Shown: positions 8,892 through 19,189, counted from the stretch's first letter. The stretch: DNA of 64,000 nucleotides from DAOMFB01 sp963801475 (GCA_963801475.1 CAWDEX010000003.1:124001-188000), one strand, 5' to 3'. Numbers and translations: made by a program. The notes: generated by a model from the letters alone, not told the origin.

Positions 8892-10887
8892 TCAGGGAGA
8901 TTCGGCCGGGGCGTTGCCGGTTCGCGGCGGACGGAGGAAATCGAGCGGGGACCGGAGGGCATGGCGGCCGACGTGCCGGAGGACGCCGACCAGCTCGGAG
9001 AGCGGCATCTCGTAGGCCTGCGCGGCGTTCAGGAGGGAAAGGGAGAAGGCGACCGAGAGGTTCAGGACGAACATGACGCCGATCCCGGCGAGCCCGCGGA
9101 AGAACCAGCCGCCGAAGAGCCACCGTTCCCCGAGGCTCGCGGCGGCGAGGGCCAGCGTGCCGGTGGAGAGCGTCACGTGGCGGACGTCGAAGGGAACGCC
9201 GAAGAAGCGGCCCACGGCGGGCGCGAAGCCGAGGAGAAAACCGAGCGCCACGTTCGTGGCCCAGCCGGAGGCGTTGTGCCGGAGCGACGCCGCCCATCGC
9301 TGCATCCGCTCGCGGCCGAGGGTGTCGCCGAGACGGTGCTGTGCGAGCCCCTCCGGGATCCGGTGGACCGTGGCCCAGTTCTCGAACCAGCCGCCCGCGA
9401 GGCTTCCGAGCCAGAGGAGGACGCCGGTCAGCGCCGCGAAGAAGACGGTGCCGCTGTCGAGCGGACTGAGCGTCTCGAACGTCTGCCGCGCCTCCTCCTC
9501 GGCGAGAAAAGGCCGGCCGGCAAGGAGCCGGAAAGAGAATTCGAAGAACGTCGCGCCGAGGCCGACGACGCAGACGTTCGAGATGGCCGCGGCGAACTGG
9601 GAGCTGGTCAGGTTCGCAAAGACGACGGCGATCCGCTCCTCGCGGTCCTCTCCCTTCGTCTCCCGGATGATGCTGGCCAGCGTGGCCGCCGTCATGGCCG
9701 GCTGCTTCGTCGCGAGGACGAATCCGAAGGCCTGCAGGGCGAGGAAGCTGACGGCGTAGTTCAGGCCGAAAAGAAAGCTCTCGGGAAACGGGGCGAGATG
9801 CCAGCCGTGGACGGCCATCTTGATGGCGGCGGTGAAGACGGTCAGCGCTCCGCCTCCGGCCGCCGCGAGCCAGATGAGGCGGTACTCGCTCCGGGTCGCG
9901 GCGATGTAGTGCTCGCCCGTCTCCCCGGAACGGTCCACGATCTTCCGGTCGAGGAGGCGGAGGTTCCATCGCACGAGGTGCAGGAGGCTCCGGTCCTGGT
10001 GGGCGAAGACGGCGAGGCGCGACAGCAGCCGGTGGAGAGCGCGCGACGTTTCCACGCCGTCGGGCGCCTCGATGACGTCGGCCATGAGGGCCATTCGCGT
10101 GAGGCACCGGTCGATCACCTCGAGGCCGAAGACGATCTCCACGCTGACGCCGGCGGTCTCGAGGTGCTGCTGGATGACTCTCATCTCCTTCCGGCAGTCG
10201 CCCGAGTCGCGACGGAAGGCCTTCGACGCGGAGGCGACGTCGCCGTCGCCGAGCCATGCCGTGAGGAAGGCGTCGCTGGACCTCGCGATCCGGGAGAACG
10301 GAGAGTCGGCGACGGAGACCGGCGTGGCGCGGGCGCGGAGCTTTCGGGACAGTCCCTGCGCCTGTACCCGCGTGGCGAGGAGCCGGAAGCCGTCGGCGAA
10401 GGCGCCGCGCACCGGCGCCCAGGCGGCGCGGCTCCGGGGCGTTGCGGAAGAGCCGGACGAGGCGGTGAAAGTCGTCGAGCGGGCGCTCGCGGAACCGCCG
10501 GACCTCGGCTTCGGTCCGGAAGAGGCGCCGGAGCGCGCGGGACGGGTCGCGGTCGTCGCGGGGAGCGGGGACGAGGCGGGCCGAGAGGCGGTCTCCGAAC
10601 TCGGCGAGGAAGCCGCGTTCGCCGGGGATGCCGGTGTCGCCGAAGAGATTCGTGGCGTCGGTCTGGGTGAAGAATCCGGTCAACGCCCGGCCGAACAGGT
10701 CGCGGCGCTCTCCCGGCGACTCGAGCATCTCGATCGCGGCGGCGAGGGGCCGGGCCCCGGCGGCGCTCTCTTCGACCGCGCGAAGCGCCCGGACGAGACG
10801 GACGAAGCCGTCGGACCTCTCGCCGGCAGTCGCCGCGGAGGTAAAGGCCGCGAGCGCGGCGTCGAGATCGTCGGGTGTCTGCGCCAT
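8892..10887 (-). CDS. Gcr-type 'site-specific recombinase' family membrane protein, single-base frameshift
   Basis: Member of the family named after the gonococcal gcr gene (SpecificRecomb). Despite the name it looks like a multi-pass membrane protein of unknown biochemistry. The ATG at 10887 (MAQTPDDLDAALAAF) opens the N-terminal third, whose frame becomes nonsensical after LFRNAP. The rest is read in another frame from about 10439 (RSRAAWAPVRGAFADGF) to 8892. Removing one C from the CCCC run at about 10437-10440 (minus-strand sense) fuses the two into about 664 residues, the usual family length. Otherwise the C-terminal 506 residues could start at the GTG at 10412. Hydrophobic helices fill the middle and C-terminus. 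Family call is moderate; the frameshift is seen directly. Confidence 0.65.
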
Positions 10888-10961
10888 GCGACGGCGCATT
10901 CTAGGGAATCGCCGCCGCGCCAGGGGGCCGGTCCGGCCAGACGTCAGACGGCGGTGGCGGT

Positions 10962-12044
10962 TCAGGCGCCGGCCGGCGGGATTCCCCGCCAATATTGCGG
11001 CGGGATGCGGAGGCTCTTCGTCTGGCCGAGGACGCGCGCCGCGTGGACCGGCCAGTAGGGACTTCGCAGCTCCTCCCGCGCCAGGAGGACGAGGTCGGCG
11101 CGGCCGTTCCGGACGATCTCGTCCGCCTGCATCGGCTCGGTGATCAGACCCACGGCAGCGGTGAGGATCCCGGCCCCGCGCCGCACCGCCTCGGAGAGCG
11201 GAACCTGGTATCCCGCGCCGACGGGGACCTTCGCGTCGGGGACGAGGCCGCCCGAGCTGCAGTCGACGAGGTCGGCGCCTTCCTCCTTCAGCCGCCGCGC
11301 GAGGTCGACGCTCTCCTCGAGTGTCCAGCCTCCCTGGGCCCAGTCGGTGCACGAGAGGCGGACCGAGACCGGCCGGTCCTCCGGCCACGCCGACCGGACG
11401 GCACGGAGCGCCGCGAGGACGAAGCGGATCCGGTTCTCGAAGGAGCCGCCGTACTCGTCTTCCCTTCGGTTCGAGAGGGGCGAGAGAAAGCTGTGGGCGA
11501 GGTAGCCGTGCGCGGCGTGCAGCTCGACGAGCCCGAAGCCCGCCTCGCGCGCGCGGACGGCCGCCGCGTGGAAGGCGTCGAGGATGGCCGCGATGTCGCT
11601 CTTCGTCATCTCCGCGGGGACCCGGTCCTTCGGCGAGAACGGGATCGCGCTCGGCGCCACCGTCGGCCACCCGCCGTCGGCATCGGCGAGGGATCCGCCT
11701 CCCGCCCACGGCACGGCCGTGGACGCCTTCCGCCCGGCGTGGGCGAGCTGGATGCCGGGGACGGCCCCCTGCTCCTTCACGAAGCGCGCGATCCGGGCGA
11801 GCGGCTGGGCGTGCGCGTCGGACCAGAGGCCCATGTCGGCGGGGGAGATCCGGCCGCGCGGCTCGACGGCGGAAGCTTCCACCATGACGAGCCCGGCGCC
11901 GCCGACGGCGCGCGAGCCGAGGTGGACGAGGTGCCAGTCGGTTGCCATCCCGTCCGTACAGCTGTACTGGCACATCGGCGAGACGCCGATCCGGTTCCGG
12001 AGCGTCGCGCCCCGAAGGGTCAGGGGGTCGAAGAGGTGCGGCAT
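10962..12044 (-). CDS. namA: NADH:flavin oxidoreductase, Old Yellow Enzyme (YqjM/NamA type)
   Basis: FMN-dependent ene-reductase of the OYE TIM-barrel family, 360 residues, the usual length for the YqjM subgroup. It carries MCQYSCTDGMATDWHLVHLG, whose Cys is characteristic of YqjM-type enzymes, then AHAGRKAS, HAAHGYLAHSFLSPLSNRR (substrate-binding His pair replaced by H..H) and DEYGGSFENRIRF. It reduces activated C=C bonds with NADPH, probably as a detoxification enzyme in the cytoplasm. It is transcribed alone, about 75 bp upstream of the Gcr-like gene on the same strand. Confidence 0.88.
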   Translation of the reverse strand: MPHLFDPLTLRGATLRNRIGVSPMCQYSCTDGMATDWHLVHLGSRAVGGAGLVMVEASAVEPRGRISPADMGLWSDAHAQPLARIARFVKEQGAVPGIQLAHAGRKASTAVPWAGGGSLADADGGWPTVAPSAIPFSPKDRVPAEMTKSDIAAILDAFHAAAVRAREAGFGLVELHAAHGYLAHSFLSPLSNRREDEYGGSFENRIRFVLAALRAVRSAWPEDRPVSVRLSCTDWAQGGWTLEESVDLARRLKEEGADLVDCSSGGLVPDAKVPVGAGYQVPLSEAVRRGAGILTAAVGLITEPMQADEIVRNGRADLVLLAREELRSPYWPVHAARVLGQTKSLRIPPQYWRGIPPAGA

Positions 12045-12338
12045 GAGGGGAGATTAGCGTCTCGGCGATTTCCGAGGCTCTGCGGGGAGGATCGCGCCCC
12101 ATTAGCAACGCACGTACGAGCCGCTCCGGCTGGCCGCAGGCCCGCGTTCAGCGGCGAGCGGAGCGGGTTCGCCGGAACGCGGGGTCAGGCGCCTCCACCG
12201 ATCGGCGGAGGATCGCCCGGCGTGGAGCGTTCAGCCGGAAAGCAGCAGATACCCGGCGAGCTGCAAGGCGGCCGGGGTCGTCGAAGAGACAAGAGGCGAG
12301 TCTGTGTGCCACGACCGTCCTGTTAGAGTTTCGGCCGG
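12045..12338. other. Intergenic spacer, no gene seen
   Basis: 294 bp between divergent namA and the GT39 gene. No RNA gene or plausible small ORF with coding bias was found. It must hold both promoters, but no hexamer pair is convincing. Confidence 0.4.
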
Positions 12339-13846
12339 ATGCCACCTGGAAGAGAGGAACCGCGTAGACACGCGACAGGCGCGGCGGGCGTCGTGCTCGC
12401 TGCGGCGCTACTCCTTACTCTCCGGGCGCACACATACGACGAGCCGCTCGAGCGTGACATCACGACGTATGCGGTCGTGGGACATGAGCTACTCGCCGGT
12501 CGAGCGCTGTACGCGGACCTCTGGGACCACAAGCCGCCGCTCATCCACGCTCTCTTCGCCGGCGCGGAGGCGCTTGCGGGATACGGGCCCCGAGCGGTGT
12601 TCCTGTTGAACGCACTGGGTGGCCTCGCCGCGCTGGCGGGCATCGCGTCCGCGGTCCACCGCGCGACGGGAATGTGGTGGTTGTCTGCGTGGGCGGCCAC
12701 GGCATGGGCGCTGGCCGGCGGCGACCTCGGGCTGCAGGCGAACCAGCCGAACACGGAGCTGTTCATGAGCGCGCTCGTGGCGTGGACCTGGGCCGTCGCC
12801 GTCCGACCGGGGCCGGCTTCTGCCGCAGTAGTCGGCGCGATGGGACTGGCCGCCAGCCTGCTCAAACCGGTCTTCCTGATTCCAATAGCTCCGCTCTTCA
12901 TCGGGTCTATGGCCGGGCTGCCGCGTGCCACCCGCACGCGCCGGGCGGTGCTTTCGGCGGCGATCGTGCCGCTCGGGTGGATCTTCCTGTCGCTTTGGTT
13001 CGTGGCACGAGGCAGCTTCCCCGCCTTCTACGATGCCGTCTTCTCGTTCAATCGCGCCTACGCGGGCTCGCAGGCGCAGAATTTCTTCGAGGCGATGGAG
13101 CCGCCGCGTCTCGTGCCCGGACAGGTGCGGTTCCTGCTGCCGCTCGGCGTCGCCGCGCTTGCCGGGGCGATCCTCGGATGGCGTGCCCGGCGCAGGTCTT
13201 GGGCCCTCTTCGCCGCTGTCTGCGTTGCAATCGAGTTTGCAATTCTACGCCCGGAAAGTTCTATCCTCACTACTACCAGCTCTGGCTCGTGCCGGCTGTC
13301 CTCGGCGCGGCGTTCGCCCTCAACGAGGTTGCCGTCCAGTTCCGAGTAGTGGCGACCCCGGTCGCCGGTCTCGCGCTTCTTGCGTGGCTTGGCTGGTGCG
13401 AACTCCCGTCGTACGCGCTTCCCGCCGAAGAATGGAGCCGGCGTAAGTACGGGGAGTTGTTCGTGGACGAACGTGCCCAAGGAGAGCGGCTTGGGAAGAT
13501 GCTCGTGCCCGGCGAATCGCTTCTCGTCTGGGGTTCGGCTCCCGGCCTCTATTTCTATTCGGGGCGGGCCCCCGCGACCGGCTTCCTGTACATCTCGCCA
13601 CTGCAGAAGTACTCCGGCCAGGAGGCGAACGTCGCCCGTTTCTGCCGGGAGGCGGAGAAGGCGACGGCCGAGGCCGTGGTGATCGACGGACGCCCGCGAA
13701 CGGACCCTCCCGCGGCGTGCCTGCGTGCGGTGCTCGAGGCGCGCTACGTTCGAGCGCCGGATCTGGCTGGCGGCGCAGTGATGAGGGAACTCTGGCTCAA
13801 GAAGGACGGAGCATTCGCGAAGCGGCTCGGGCGTGCAGAGCGATAG
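12339..13846 (+). CDS. GT39-like (PMT/ArnT-type) membrane glycosyltransferase, single-base frameshift
   Basis: GT-C glycosyltransferase using lipid-linked sugar. The N-terminal loop has the diagnostic YDEPLERDITTYAVVGHELL acidic site, followed by ALYADLWDHKPPLIH, typical of GT39/ArnT-like enzymes; about ten hydrophobic helices follow. The frame from the ATG at 12339 is good up to FAILRP (about 13253). The sequence then continues in another frame as GKFYPHYYQLWLVPAVLG, the well-known second conserved loop, to the stop at 13846. Adding one C at the CCC run 13250-13252 gives a continuous 502-residue protein. Codon use is less G/C-biased than its neighbours, hinting at transfer. Confidence 0.75.
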
Positions 13847-14138
13847 CGCGCAGCGCGCCCGGATTCTCCTTGACCGGCCAGGATGAAAAGTACTGCACCC
13901 CGCTACGGGCCGCACCTCGAGAGGTGTCGACGCGGCCAGGATGGGCGTGAGAAAAGAGGGTTCCCGGGTGACGAAGGTGCACCGGGGAGCGGGCGCTCTT
14001 CTCCATCGGAAGGCGGGAGATCACGACGGTGTTCGACGGTCCGGGCGACGTCCAACGCGGCGGCACTTCTTCTGCTACGAACCGCTCCGGAGAATAGGGG
14101 CCGCTCTTCGGAATGGCCGTAAGGCCTCCGGGATCAGG
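13847..14138. other. Intergenic spacer, no gene seen
   Basis: 292 bp between the GT39 gene and tRNA-Glu. Short open frames here lack coding bias and ribosome sites, so I see nothing supportable. Confidence 0.4.
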
Positions 14139-14214
14139 TGGTAGCGCATACGGGACTCGAACCCGTGTTTCCGCCGTGAGAGGGCGGCGTCCTGGACCGC
14201 TAGACGAATGCGCC
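14139..14214 (-). tRNA. tRNA-Glu (CUC anticodon)
   Basis: Full cloverleaf on the minus strand with encoded CCA. The anticodon stem CCGCC/GGCGG encloses a loop with CTC, the T-arm is CGGG-TTCGAGT-CCCG, and the D-arm has the tRNA-Glu-like GTCTAGCGGTCCAGGAC. The acceptor closes with one G-U pair at position 1-72. 76 nt including CCA. Confidence 0.93.
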
Positions 14215-14324
14215 GTGTCCCGGGCGGCGGGGCTCGTCCCCGCGCGGACCGCGGAATCTAGCATGCGGCCGGCGCGCGGACAACCGGGGACGGTGCCGCG
14301 GAGGCGATGGCCCGGTCGGAAACC

Positions 14325-15569
14325 TCAGGACTCGACGAGAGCGGCCGGCTCGCTTCGGGGGACCGTCCGCACCCAGCCGCCGAACTGCTTCAGCTCCTCC
14401 ATCCGGCACGACCAGACCAGTTCGCCATTCCACATCGTCATGTCCGGACAGCCGTCGCACATGTTCTGCGCGCCGTTCGGGAGGAAGTCGACGGGCTGGA
14501 TGATCATGATCGACTGGAGGTGCATCTTTCGGAAGAGCCGGAGGGGGTTCGTGAGGAGCGACCCGAGCCAGCGCTTCGCGATGGCCCGGACGGCCGGGTC
14601 GAAGGGGGAGAGGAGGAGCATCGTCCGGCCCCTGGAGGTCAGGCTCGGCGACGCGTAGGCCAGGTAGCGCCCGGTGCCGACGTGGTGGCCGGCCTGCATG
14701 AGCTCCATGTACTTCGGCCCGACGTACCCGTAGTCCCGTTCGGTCGTCCCGATGCGGGCGGAGAGGAGCCACTTGTAGCTGTCGGCCTTCTCCGTCCCGT
14801 TGAGATAGGCGCAGGGAGTGAAGTCCGGAAAGCGCTTGCGGATCTCCGCGACGACCTCGGGGGACTTCATGTCCACCCGCCGCTCGCCTTGTTCGCTGTA
14901 GACGAGGGCGTTCATGTCGACCTTCGTCGCGCCCGCGTACCAGTCGAAGGGGATCTGGGGAACGGCGGCGCGGTAGAGGATGAAGACCATCGTGTGGACG
15001 ATGTCGATGTGCTTCCCGGCCCAGGCGACCATCTCGGGGACCTGCTCGAGGGTGTCTTCGTAGACCGTCGAGTTGAAGGAGCAGCAGATGTTCCCCGCCT
15101 CCTTCAGCATCGTGGCGTACTCGAGGCGCAGCTCGTTCAGCTCGATCTCGCTCTTTCCCTTCCAGCCCGGGCGTCCCTGCTTGCTGTCGACGTGGAGGGT
15201 GAAGCCGTAGACGCCGGCCTTCTTCAGCTCGCGGAGCATCTCCTTCGTGAGCCGGCCCCCGTTCGTGTTGACGATCGGCTTCATCCCCGTCTCGCGGACC
15301 GCCCGGACGATCTCCACGATCTCGGGGTGCATCAGGGGGTCGCCGCCGGCGATGGAGATGCCGTCGGAGTTGCGCAGGCGCTTGAACGCGGCGATCTCCT
15401 CTCGGACCTGATCGAGCGGCTTGTGGCTGCTTGCGACGTTCTCCCGGTAGCACCCGTCGCAGGAGAGGTTGCAGGCCGACGTCGGCTCGAGCCAGGAGAT
15501 CGCGTTGTCCGGCAGCGTCCAGGGGAGCCGGTAGAGCGCGCGGGGGTCGATCGTGGCGGCCGTGGTCAT
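14325..15569 (-). CDS. Radical SAM protein with C-terminal Cys-rich segment
   Basis: Radical S-adenosylmethionine enzyme of 414 residues. The [4Fe-4S] cluster motif CNLSCDGCY (CxxxCxxC, residues about 33-41) sits in SACNLSCDGCYRENV. The SAM-binding GGDPL follows (SIAGGDPLMHPEI), then a TIM-barrel body. Near the C-terminus MCDGCPDMTMWNGELVWSC gives three more cysteines, similar to SPASM/twitch auxiliary cluster sites, as in peptide-modifying or heme/lipid-tailoring enzymes. No precursor peptide gene was recognised nearby. It may be read with nothing else, since the ABC permease gene ends 77 bp upstream of its start. The reaction is unknown. Confidence 0.85.
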   Translation of the reverse strand: MTTAATIDPRALYRLPWTLPDNAISWLEPTSACNLSCDGCYRENVASSHKPLDQVREEIAAFKRLRNSDGISIAGGDPLMHPEIVEIVRAVRETGMKPIVNTNGGRLTKEMLRELKKAGVYGFTLHVDSKQGRPGWKGKSEIELNELRLEYATMLKEAGNICCSFNSTVYEDTLEQVPEMVAWAGKHIDIVHTMVFILYRAAVPQIPFDWYAGATKVDMNALVYSEQGERRVDMKSPEVVAEIRKRFPDFTPCAYLNGTEKADSYKWLLSARIGTTERDYGYVGPKYMELMQAGHHVGTGRYLAYASPSLTSRGRTMLLLSPFDPAVRAIAKRWLGSLLTNPLRLFRKMHLQSIMIIQPVDFLPNGAQNMCDGCPDMTMWNGELVWSCRMEELKQFGGWVRTVPRSEPAALVES

Positions 15570-15645
15570 CGGGCTCCTCGAGACGGAAGTCGTTCCGAGC
15601 GCTCGAGATGGTACCGCACGCGGCGACGGCCGAGGGAACGCGCGA

Positions 15646-16947
15646 TCAGTCCGCCTGCCGCGCCCAGCGGAAGATCTCGGGCAGGGTCGGCTTCTTGCCG
15701 TACATCAGGATCCCGACCCGGTAGATGCGCCCCGCGAACCACGCCACGCCCCAGATCGAGACGAGGAGGATCGCGATCGAGAGGGCGATCTGCCAGAGGG
15801 GCGGCATCTGGACCGTGATCCGCATGAACATGATGAGCGGGGAGGTGAAGGGGACCATGGAGAGGACGAGCGCAAGCGTTCCGTCCGGGCTGTTGAAGGC
15901 GAAGAACCATGTCGTTGCCGCGAGAATCAGGAAACTCATCGGGATCATGATGAACTGCTGCGCCTCGGCTTCCGTGTTGAAGGGCGCCGCGAAGGCGGCA
16001 TAGAGCGACGCGTAGAGGAAGTAGCCGAGGACGAAGAAGACCACGAAGGCGACGAGCGTGCTGACGGGGAGGCGGGGGGCGTCCACGACCCCCATGAGGG
16101 CGACGACGGCCGGTGCGGAGAGAAGAACGGCCATCGTCGTCCAGATCGCGTACTGCAGGAGCCCGGCGCAGCCGATGCCGAGGATCTTTCCGAGCATCAG
16201 CGTCGTCGGCCGGACGGAGGAGACGATCACCTCCACGATTCGGTTGTTCTTTTCCTCGAGGACGCCGCGCATGACGGCGGCGCCCCACGCGAAGAGCGAG
16301 CCGTAGATCAGGAAGAACAGGATGACGGAAACGGCGAGGTTGTAGCCGACGTTCTTCCCGGTCTCGCCCGTCTCGACGTCCTTCGCCTCGCGGACGTCCA
16401 GTTCCGTCCGGACGCGCGCCGCCTCGTAGAGCGCGGGGTCGACTCCCTTGTCCTTCAGCCGTTCCTTGGTCAGCGCGCGCGAGAGCCATGCCGAGAGCTG
16501 CTCCCTGAGGACGATGTCCGACTTGACGGACTTGGCGCGGTACTCGGCGGCGCCGGTTTCGAGGGTCCTGGCGTCGAGAATCAGGTACGACTTAAGCGTT
16601 TCCAACCGGACGTCGGCGTTCAGCTTCTTCCGGACCTCGGGAAGGGTCTCCGCCGTCGCCTCGGTGCGGACGAACTCGAGGGCGGCCGTCCGAGCCGGAC
16701 GCGAGTCCTTCTTTCGCTCTTCGTCGTCGCGCGTCCGCTGCTCGGAGGCGAGCGAGTCGTAGAGGCGCCCCGTCAGATCGACGACGGCGATTCGCCCCTT
16801 CGCCTCGAGCGAGCGGTTCAGGAGGATCTGCACGCCGACGAAGACGAGGCCGATGGCCGGGATGAGGAACGTCGCGATCCAGAACCCTTTCGTCCGGACG
16901 TGCTGGAGGAACTCGCGGCGGATGATGATGGCGAGCTTCGCGTTCAC
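15646..16947 (-). CDS. ABC-2 type (NatB-like) transporter permease
   Basis: Membrane subunit of an ABC exporter, about 433 residues from the GTG at 16947. It has one N-terminal helix (KGFWIATFLIPAIGLVFVGV), a large extracytoplasmic domain (about 45-190), and then six hydrophobic helices starting GYNLAVSVILFFLIYG. This is the NatB/ABC-2 membrane layout, with EEKNNRIVEVIVSSVRP as the conserved coupling segment. An ATG at 16965 would add six residues but overlaps the ATPase stop. The GTG lies just after that stop (VNAKLAIIIRREFLQHV resembles family N-termini), so I prefer it. It is paired with the ATPase upstream. The exported substrate could be Na+ or something else. Confidence 0.87.
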   Translation of the reverse strand: MNAKLAIIIRREFLQHVRTKGFWIATFLIPAIGLVFVGVQILLNRSLEAKGRIAVVDLTGRLYDSLASEQRTRDDEERKKDSRPARTAALEFVRTEATAETLPEVRKKLNADVRLETLKSYLILDARTLETGAAEYRAKSVKSDIVLREQLSAWLSRALTKERLKDKGVDPALYEAARVRTELDVREAKDVETGETGKNVGYNLAVSVILFFLIYGSLFAWGAAVMRGVLEEKNNRIVEVIVSSVRPTTLMLGKILGIGCAGLLQYAIWTTMAVLLSAPAVVALMGVVDAPRLPVSTLVAFVVFFVLGYFLYASLYAAFAAPFNTEAEAQQFIMIPMSFLILAATTWFFAFNSPDGTLALVLSMVPFTSPLIMFMRITVQMPPLWQIALSIAILLVSIWGVAWFAGRIYRVGILMYGKKPTLPEIFRWARQAD

Positions 16948-16951
16948 GGCA

Positions 16952-17734
16952 TCACCGCAGCTCATCGGCGGTCGGAGCCTGGCGGCCCGACTCCTGGACG
17001 GCTTTGATGAAGATCTTCTCCAGCTCCGGCTCCGGCTCGACGGGGGGCGGGAGCGGCACGCGGTCCCGGAAAGAGTTCTTGATCTCCCGGAGCGGGCCGT
17101 CGAGGAGCTTCACGGAGCGGTAGAGGAGGCAGATCCGCTCGCAGAGCCGCTCGGCCTGTTCGAGAACGTGGGTCGAGAAGACGACGGTCTTTCCCTGCCG
17201 CTTGAACTCCGCGAAGAAGTCCTTCACGAGGAGGACGTTGATCGGGTCGAGGCCGGAGAACGGCTCGTCCATGATCAGGATCTCGGGGTCGTGGACGATC
17301 GTCCCCAGGAACTGGACCTTCTGCTGCATCCCCTTCGACAGCTCCTCGGTCTTCTTCTGGAGCCAGGGGCGGAGGTCCATCGAGTCGATCCACGGCGAAA
17401 GCCGCTTCATCGCCGTGTCGCGGTCGACCCCCTTTATCGCCGCGAAGAACAGGAGCTGGTCGACGACCTTCATCTTCCGGTAGAGGCCCCGCTCCTCCGG
17501 GAGGTAGCCGATCCGTCCCTGGAGGGCTTCTCCCATCGGCTCCCCGAGGACGGAGATCGTTCCCTCGTCGGGCTTCGTGATGTTCATGATCATCCGGAGC
17601 GTCGTCGTCTTACCGGCGCCGTTGGGGCCGAGGAGGCCGAAGGTGACGCCCCGGGGGACCGCGAGGTCGAGGCCGTCCACGGCCGTGAACTTCCCGAACC
17701 GCTTGACGACGCCTTTCAGCTCGATGGCGTTCAT
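16952..17734 (-). CDS. ABC transporter ATP-binding protein (NatA-like, DUF4162 C-terminus)
   Basis: Cytoplasmic ATPase subunit of 260 residues energising the permease encoded directly downstream. Walker A is GPNGAGKTT, the signature is ELSKGMQQK, Walker B is ILIMDEPFSGLD, and the H-loop is FSTHVLEQAE. A short C-terminal DUF4162-type region follows (VPLPPPVEPEPELEKIFIKA). The gene order ATPase-permease with stop and start nearly touching indicates one operon. Confidence 0.92.
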   Translation of the reverse strand: MNAIELKGVVKRFGKFTAVDGLDLAVPRGVTFGLLGPNGAGKTTTLRMIMNITKPDEGTISVLGEPMGEALQGRIGYLPEERGLYRKMKVVDQLLFFAAIKGVDRDTAMKRLSPWIDSMDLRPWLQKKTEELSKGMQQKVQFLGTIVHDPEILIMDEPFSGLDPINVLLVKDFFAEFKRQGKTVVFSTHVLEQAERLCERICLLYRSVKLLDGPLREIKNSFRDRVPLPPPVEPEPELEKIFIKAVQESGRQAPTADELR

Positions 17735-17871
17735 GGCCGGCCTGCTCCTTCCGGGGACCCCTTCTATACGGGAACGGTGAAGAGAAGTTGAAGGAGGAGG
17801 TCCCGGATGCCGGCCGACTTGAAAGCCGGGGCCGTCTCGGCTACGCTCCGCCCTCCTGCGCGATCGCGCGT

Positions 17872-17949
17872 GCGCCCATAGCTCAACTGGATTAGAGCGT
17901 TTGACTACGGATCAAAAGGTTGCGGGTTCGACTCCTGCTGGGCGCACCA
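17872..17949 (+). tRNA. tRNA-Arg (ACG anticodon)
   Basis: Complete cloverleaf with encoded CCA. The acceptor is GCGCCCA/TGGGCGC, the anticodon stem TTTGA/TCAAA encloses loop CTACGGA, and the T-arm is GCGGG-TTCGACT-CCTGC. 78 nt. A34 would be edited to inosine, for which tadA is present at 32024. Confidence 0.95.
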
Positions 17950-18157
17950 TCCTAATTCCCGGCCACAGAAGAAGATAGGAAGCGTCACGCTCGGCCTTCC
18001 GTTGCTCCGGAGGCCCGATTGTCCGTGAGATGTCCGTGTCCGGCGATCCCGGTGACGCTCCGTGCCGAGGAAATGGTCGCGAGGCGTACCTCGGTGCCGC
18101 TCAGAGAGCGGTGCCCGGTCCTCTCAGATTCTAAACATTTTTCAGTTTCTGCCGCTG

Positions 18158-18472
18158 TCAATTCTCGGCCGAGAAGGTCAGTGAGCCGACGAGACACGTC
18201 CCGGCTTCCCGGATGACGAGGACGTAGATTCCATCCCGCCGGTCGTCGAGCACGACGGCTTCCTCCGGCGGGCGGAACGTGGTCAGGGCCACGAAGATCC
18301 AGTCGAGCAGCCGCTTCGCGTCCGGCTCGTCCCCGAGCCTCTCCTCGAGCTCCTCCCGGAAGGCGTAGAGCGGCTCTTCCCGGCCCTCCATGAGGAGTAG
18401 AACGCCGTGGCCGAACTCGCGGTACGCCTCGCCAGCGCGTCGCAGGAGCTCTCTCCGGTCCGGGTGTGGCAT
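18158..18472 (-). CDS. Small hypothetical acidic protein
   Basis: 104 residues from the ATG at 18472 (a longer in-frame ATG at 18517 adds 15 low-complexity residues). The composition is coherent for a real protein: an amphipathic start HPDRRELLRRAGEAYREFGH, VLLLMEGREEPLYAF, a helical ERLGDEPDAKRLLDWIFVAL and a beta-like GIYVLVIREAGTCLVGSLTF. I do not recognise the family. It is isolated downstream of tRNA-Arg. Confidence 0.45.
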   Translation of the reverse strand: MPHPDRRELLRRAGEAYREFGHGVLLLMEGREEPLYAFREELEERLGDEPDAKRLLDWIFVALTTFRPPEEAVVLDDRRDGIYVLVIREAGTCLVGSLTFSAEN

Positions 18473-18688
18473 CTGCTGGCCCTGACCTGTTAGTGACGGT
18501 CGCGACAGGGACCTCACTTCGCGTCGGAGCGGGCAGGCCCTTGTCGCTCGCCGTCACAAGACGCCCGGCAGCCTTAGACTTTGATCCGGTCGGCGGCAGC
18601 CGAGAGGCAGGTCCTCACGGTCGAACGGTGACGCTTTCCGCGAAGTCCCGGCGGTCTTTCTCGGCGCGAGAGGGATTGGGAGGGTCAG

Positions 18689-19189
18689 ATGAAGATCGGA
18701 GGACCAGGGTCGGAAACCGACGGGCCGCACTCCCACGAGCATCTCTGCCCGCTGTGCGAGAAGCGGTTCCCATGCTCCTGCACGGTCGCGGCCTCGGATC
18801 GTTTCATGATCGACGAGGCCTGCGCCGCGGCCCGGATCTTCAGCGGCCTGAGTCGAACGGTGAGGGGAGACGTCGCCATCCTCGCGCAGTCGCTCGGTAG
18901 TTACGGCGGCCCCACCGCGATGGAGGTCCTCGCCGAGGCCTGGCAGCGCGAAAGGCGGACCTACGCGCGAGAGAAAGCTCCGGGGCGGATCGGCCCGCCG
19001 GCATCCGAACTACGGCGGCTGCGGAAGAAGGAGCGGGAGGCGGTGGCGCGCGCCTACCTCCAGGCGCGGCGCTCCGGGATGGAGGAAGTTGCCGCCGCGC
19101 GGAAAGCCGCGCGCCTCTCCCCGGATGCGTTCGATACGGTCAAGGATCTCAAGACATACGCACACCGGTTGAGAAATCCGAAACCATAG
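18689..19189 (+). CDS. Hypothetical protein with N-terminal Cys cluster
   Basis: 166 residues. Near the N-terminus HEHLCPLCEKRFPCSC looks like a metal-binding knuckle (CxxC...CxC with flanking His). The rest is helical and basic (ELRRLRKKEREAVARAYLQA). It might be a small regulator or nucleic-acid-associated protein, but no family is recognised. It follows the other orphan small gene in the tRNA-Arg flank, and codon use is slightly less biased than in housekeeping genes. A ribosome-site-like GGGAGGG lies about 7 bases before the ATG. Confidence 0.5.
   Translation: MKIGGPGSETDGPHSHEHLCPLCEKRFPCSCTVAASDRFMIDEACAAARIFSGLSRTVRGDVAILAQSLGSYGGPTAMEVLAEAWQRERRTYAREKAPGRIGPPASELRRLRKKEREAVARAYLQARRSGMEEVAAARKAARLSPDAFDTVKDLKTYAHRLRNPKP

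Noticed and set aside
8881..12108. 1075-codon minus-strand frame
   Set aside because: Mostly out-of-frame reading of OYE and Gcr-like genes; only its segment from 10887 to about 10440 is used, as the Gcr N-terminus.
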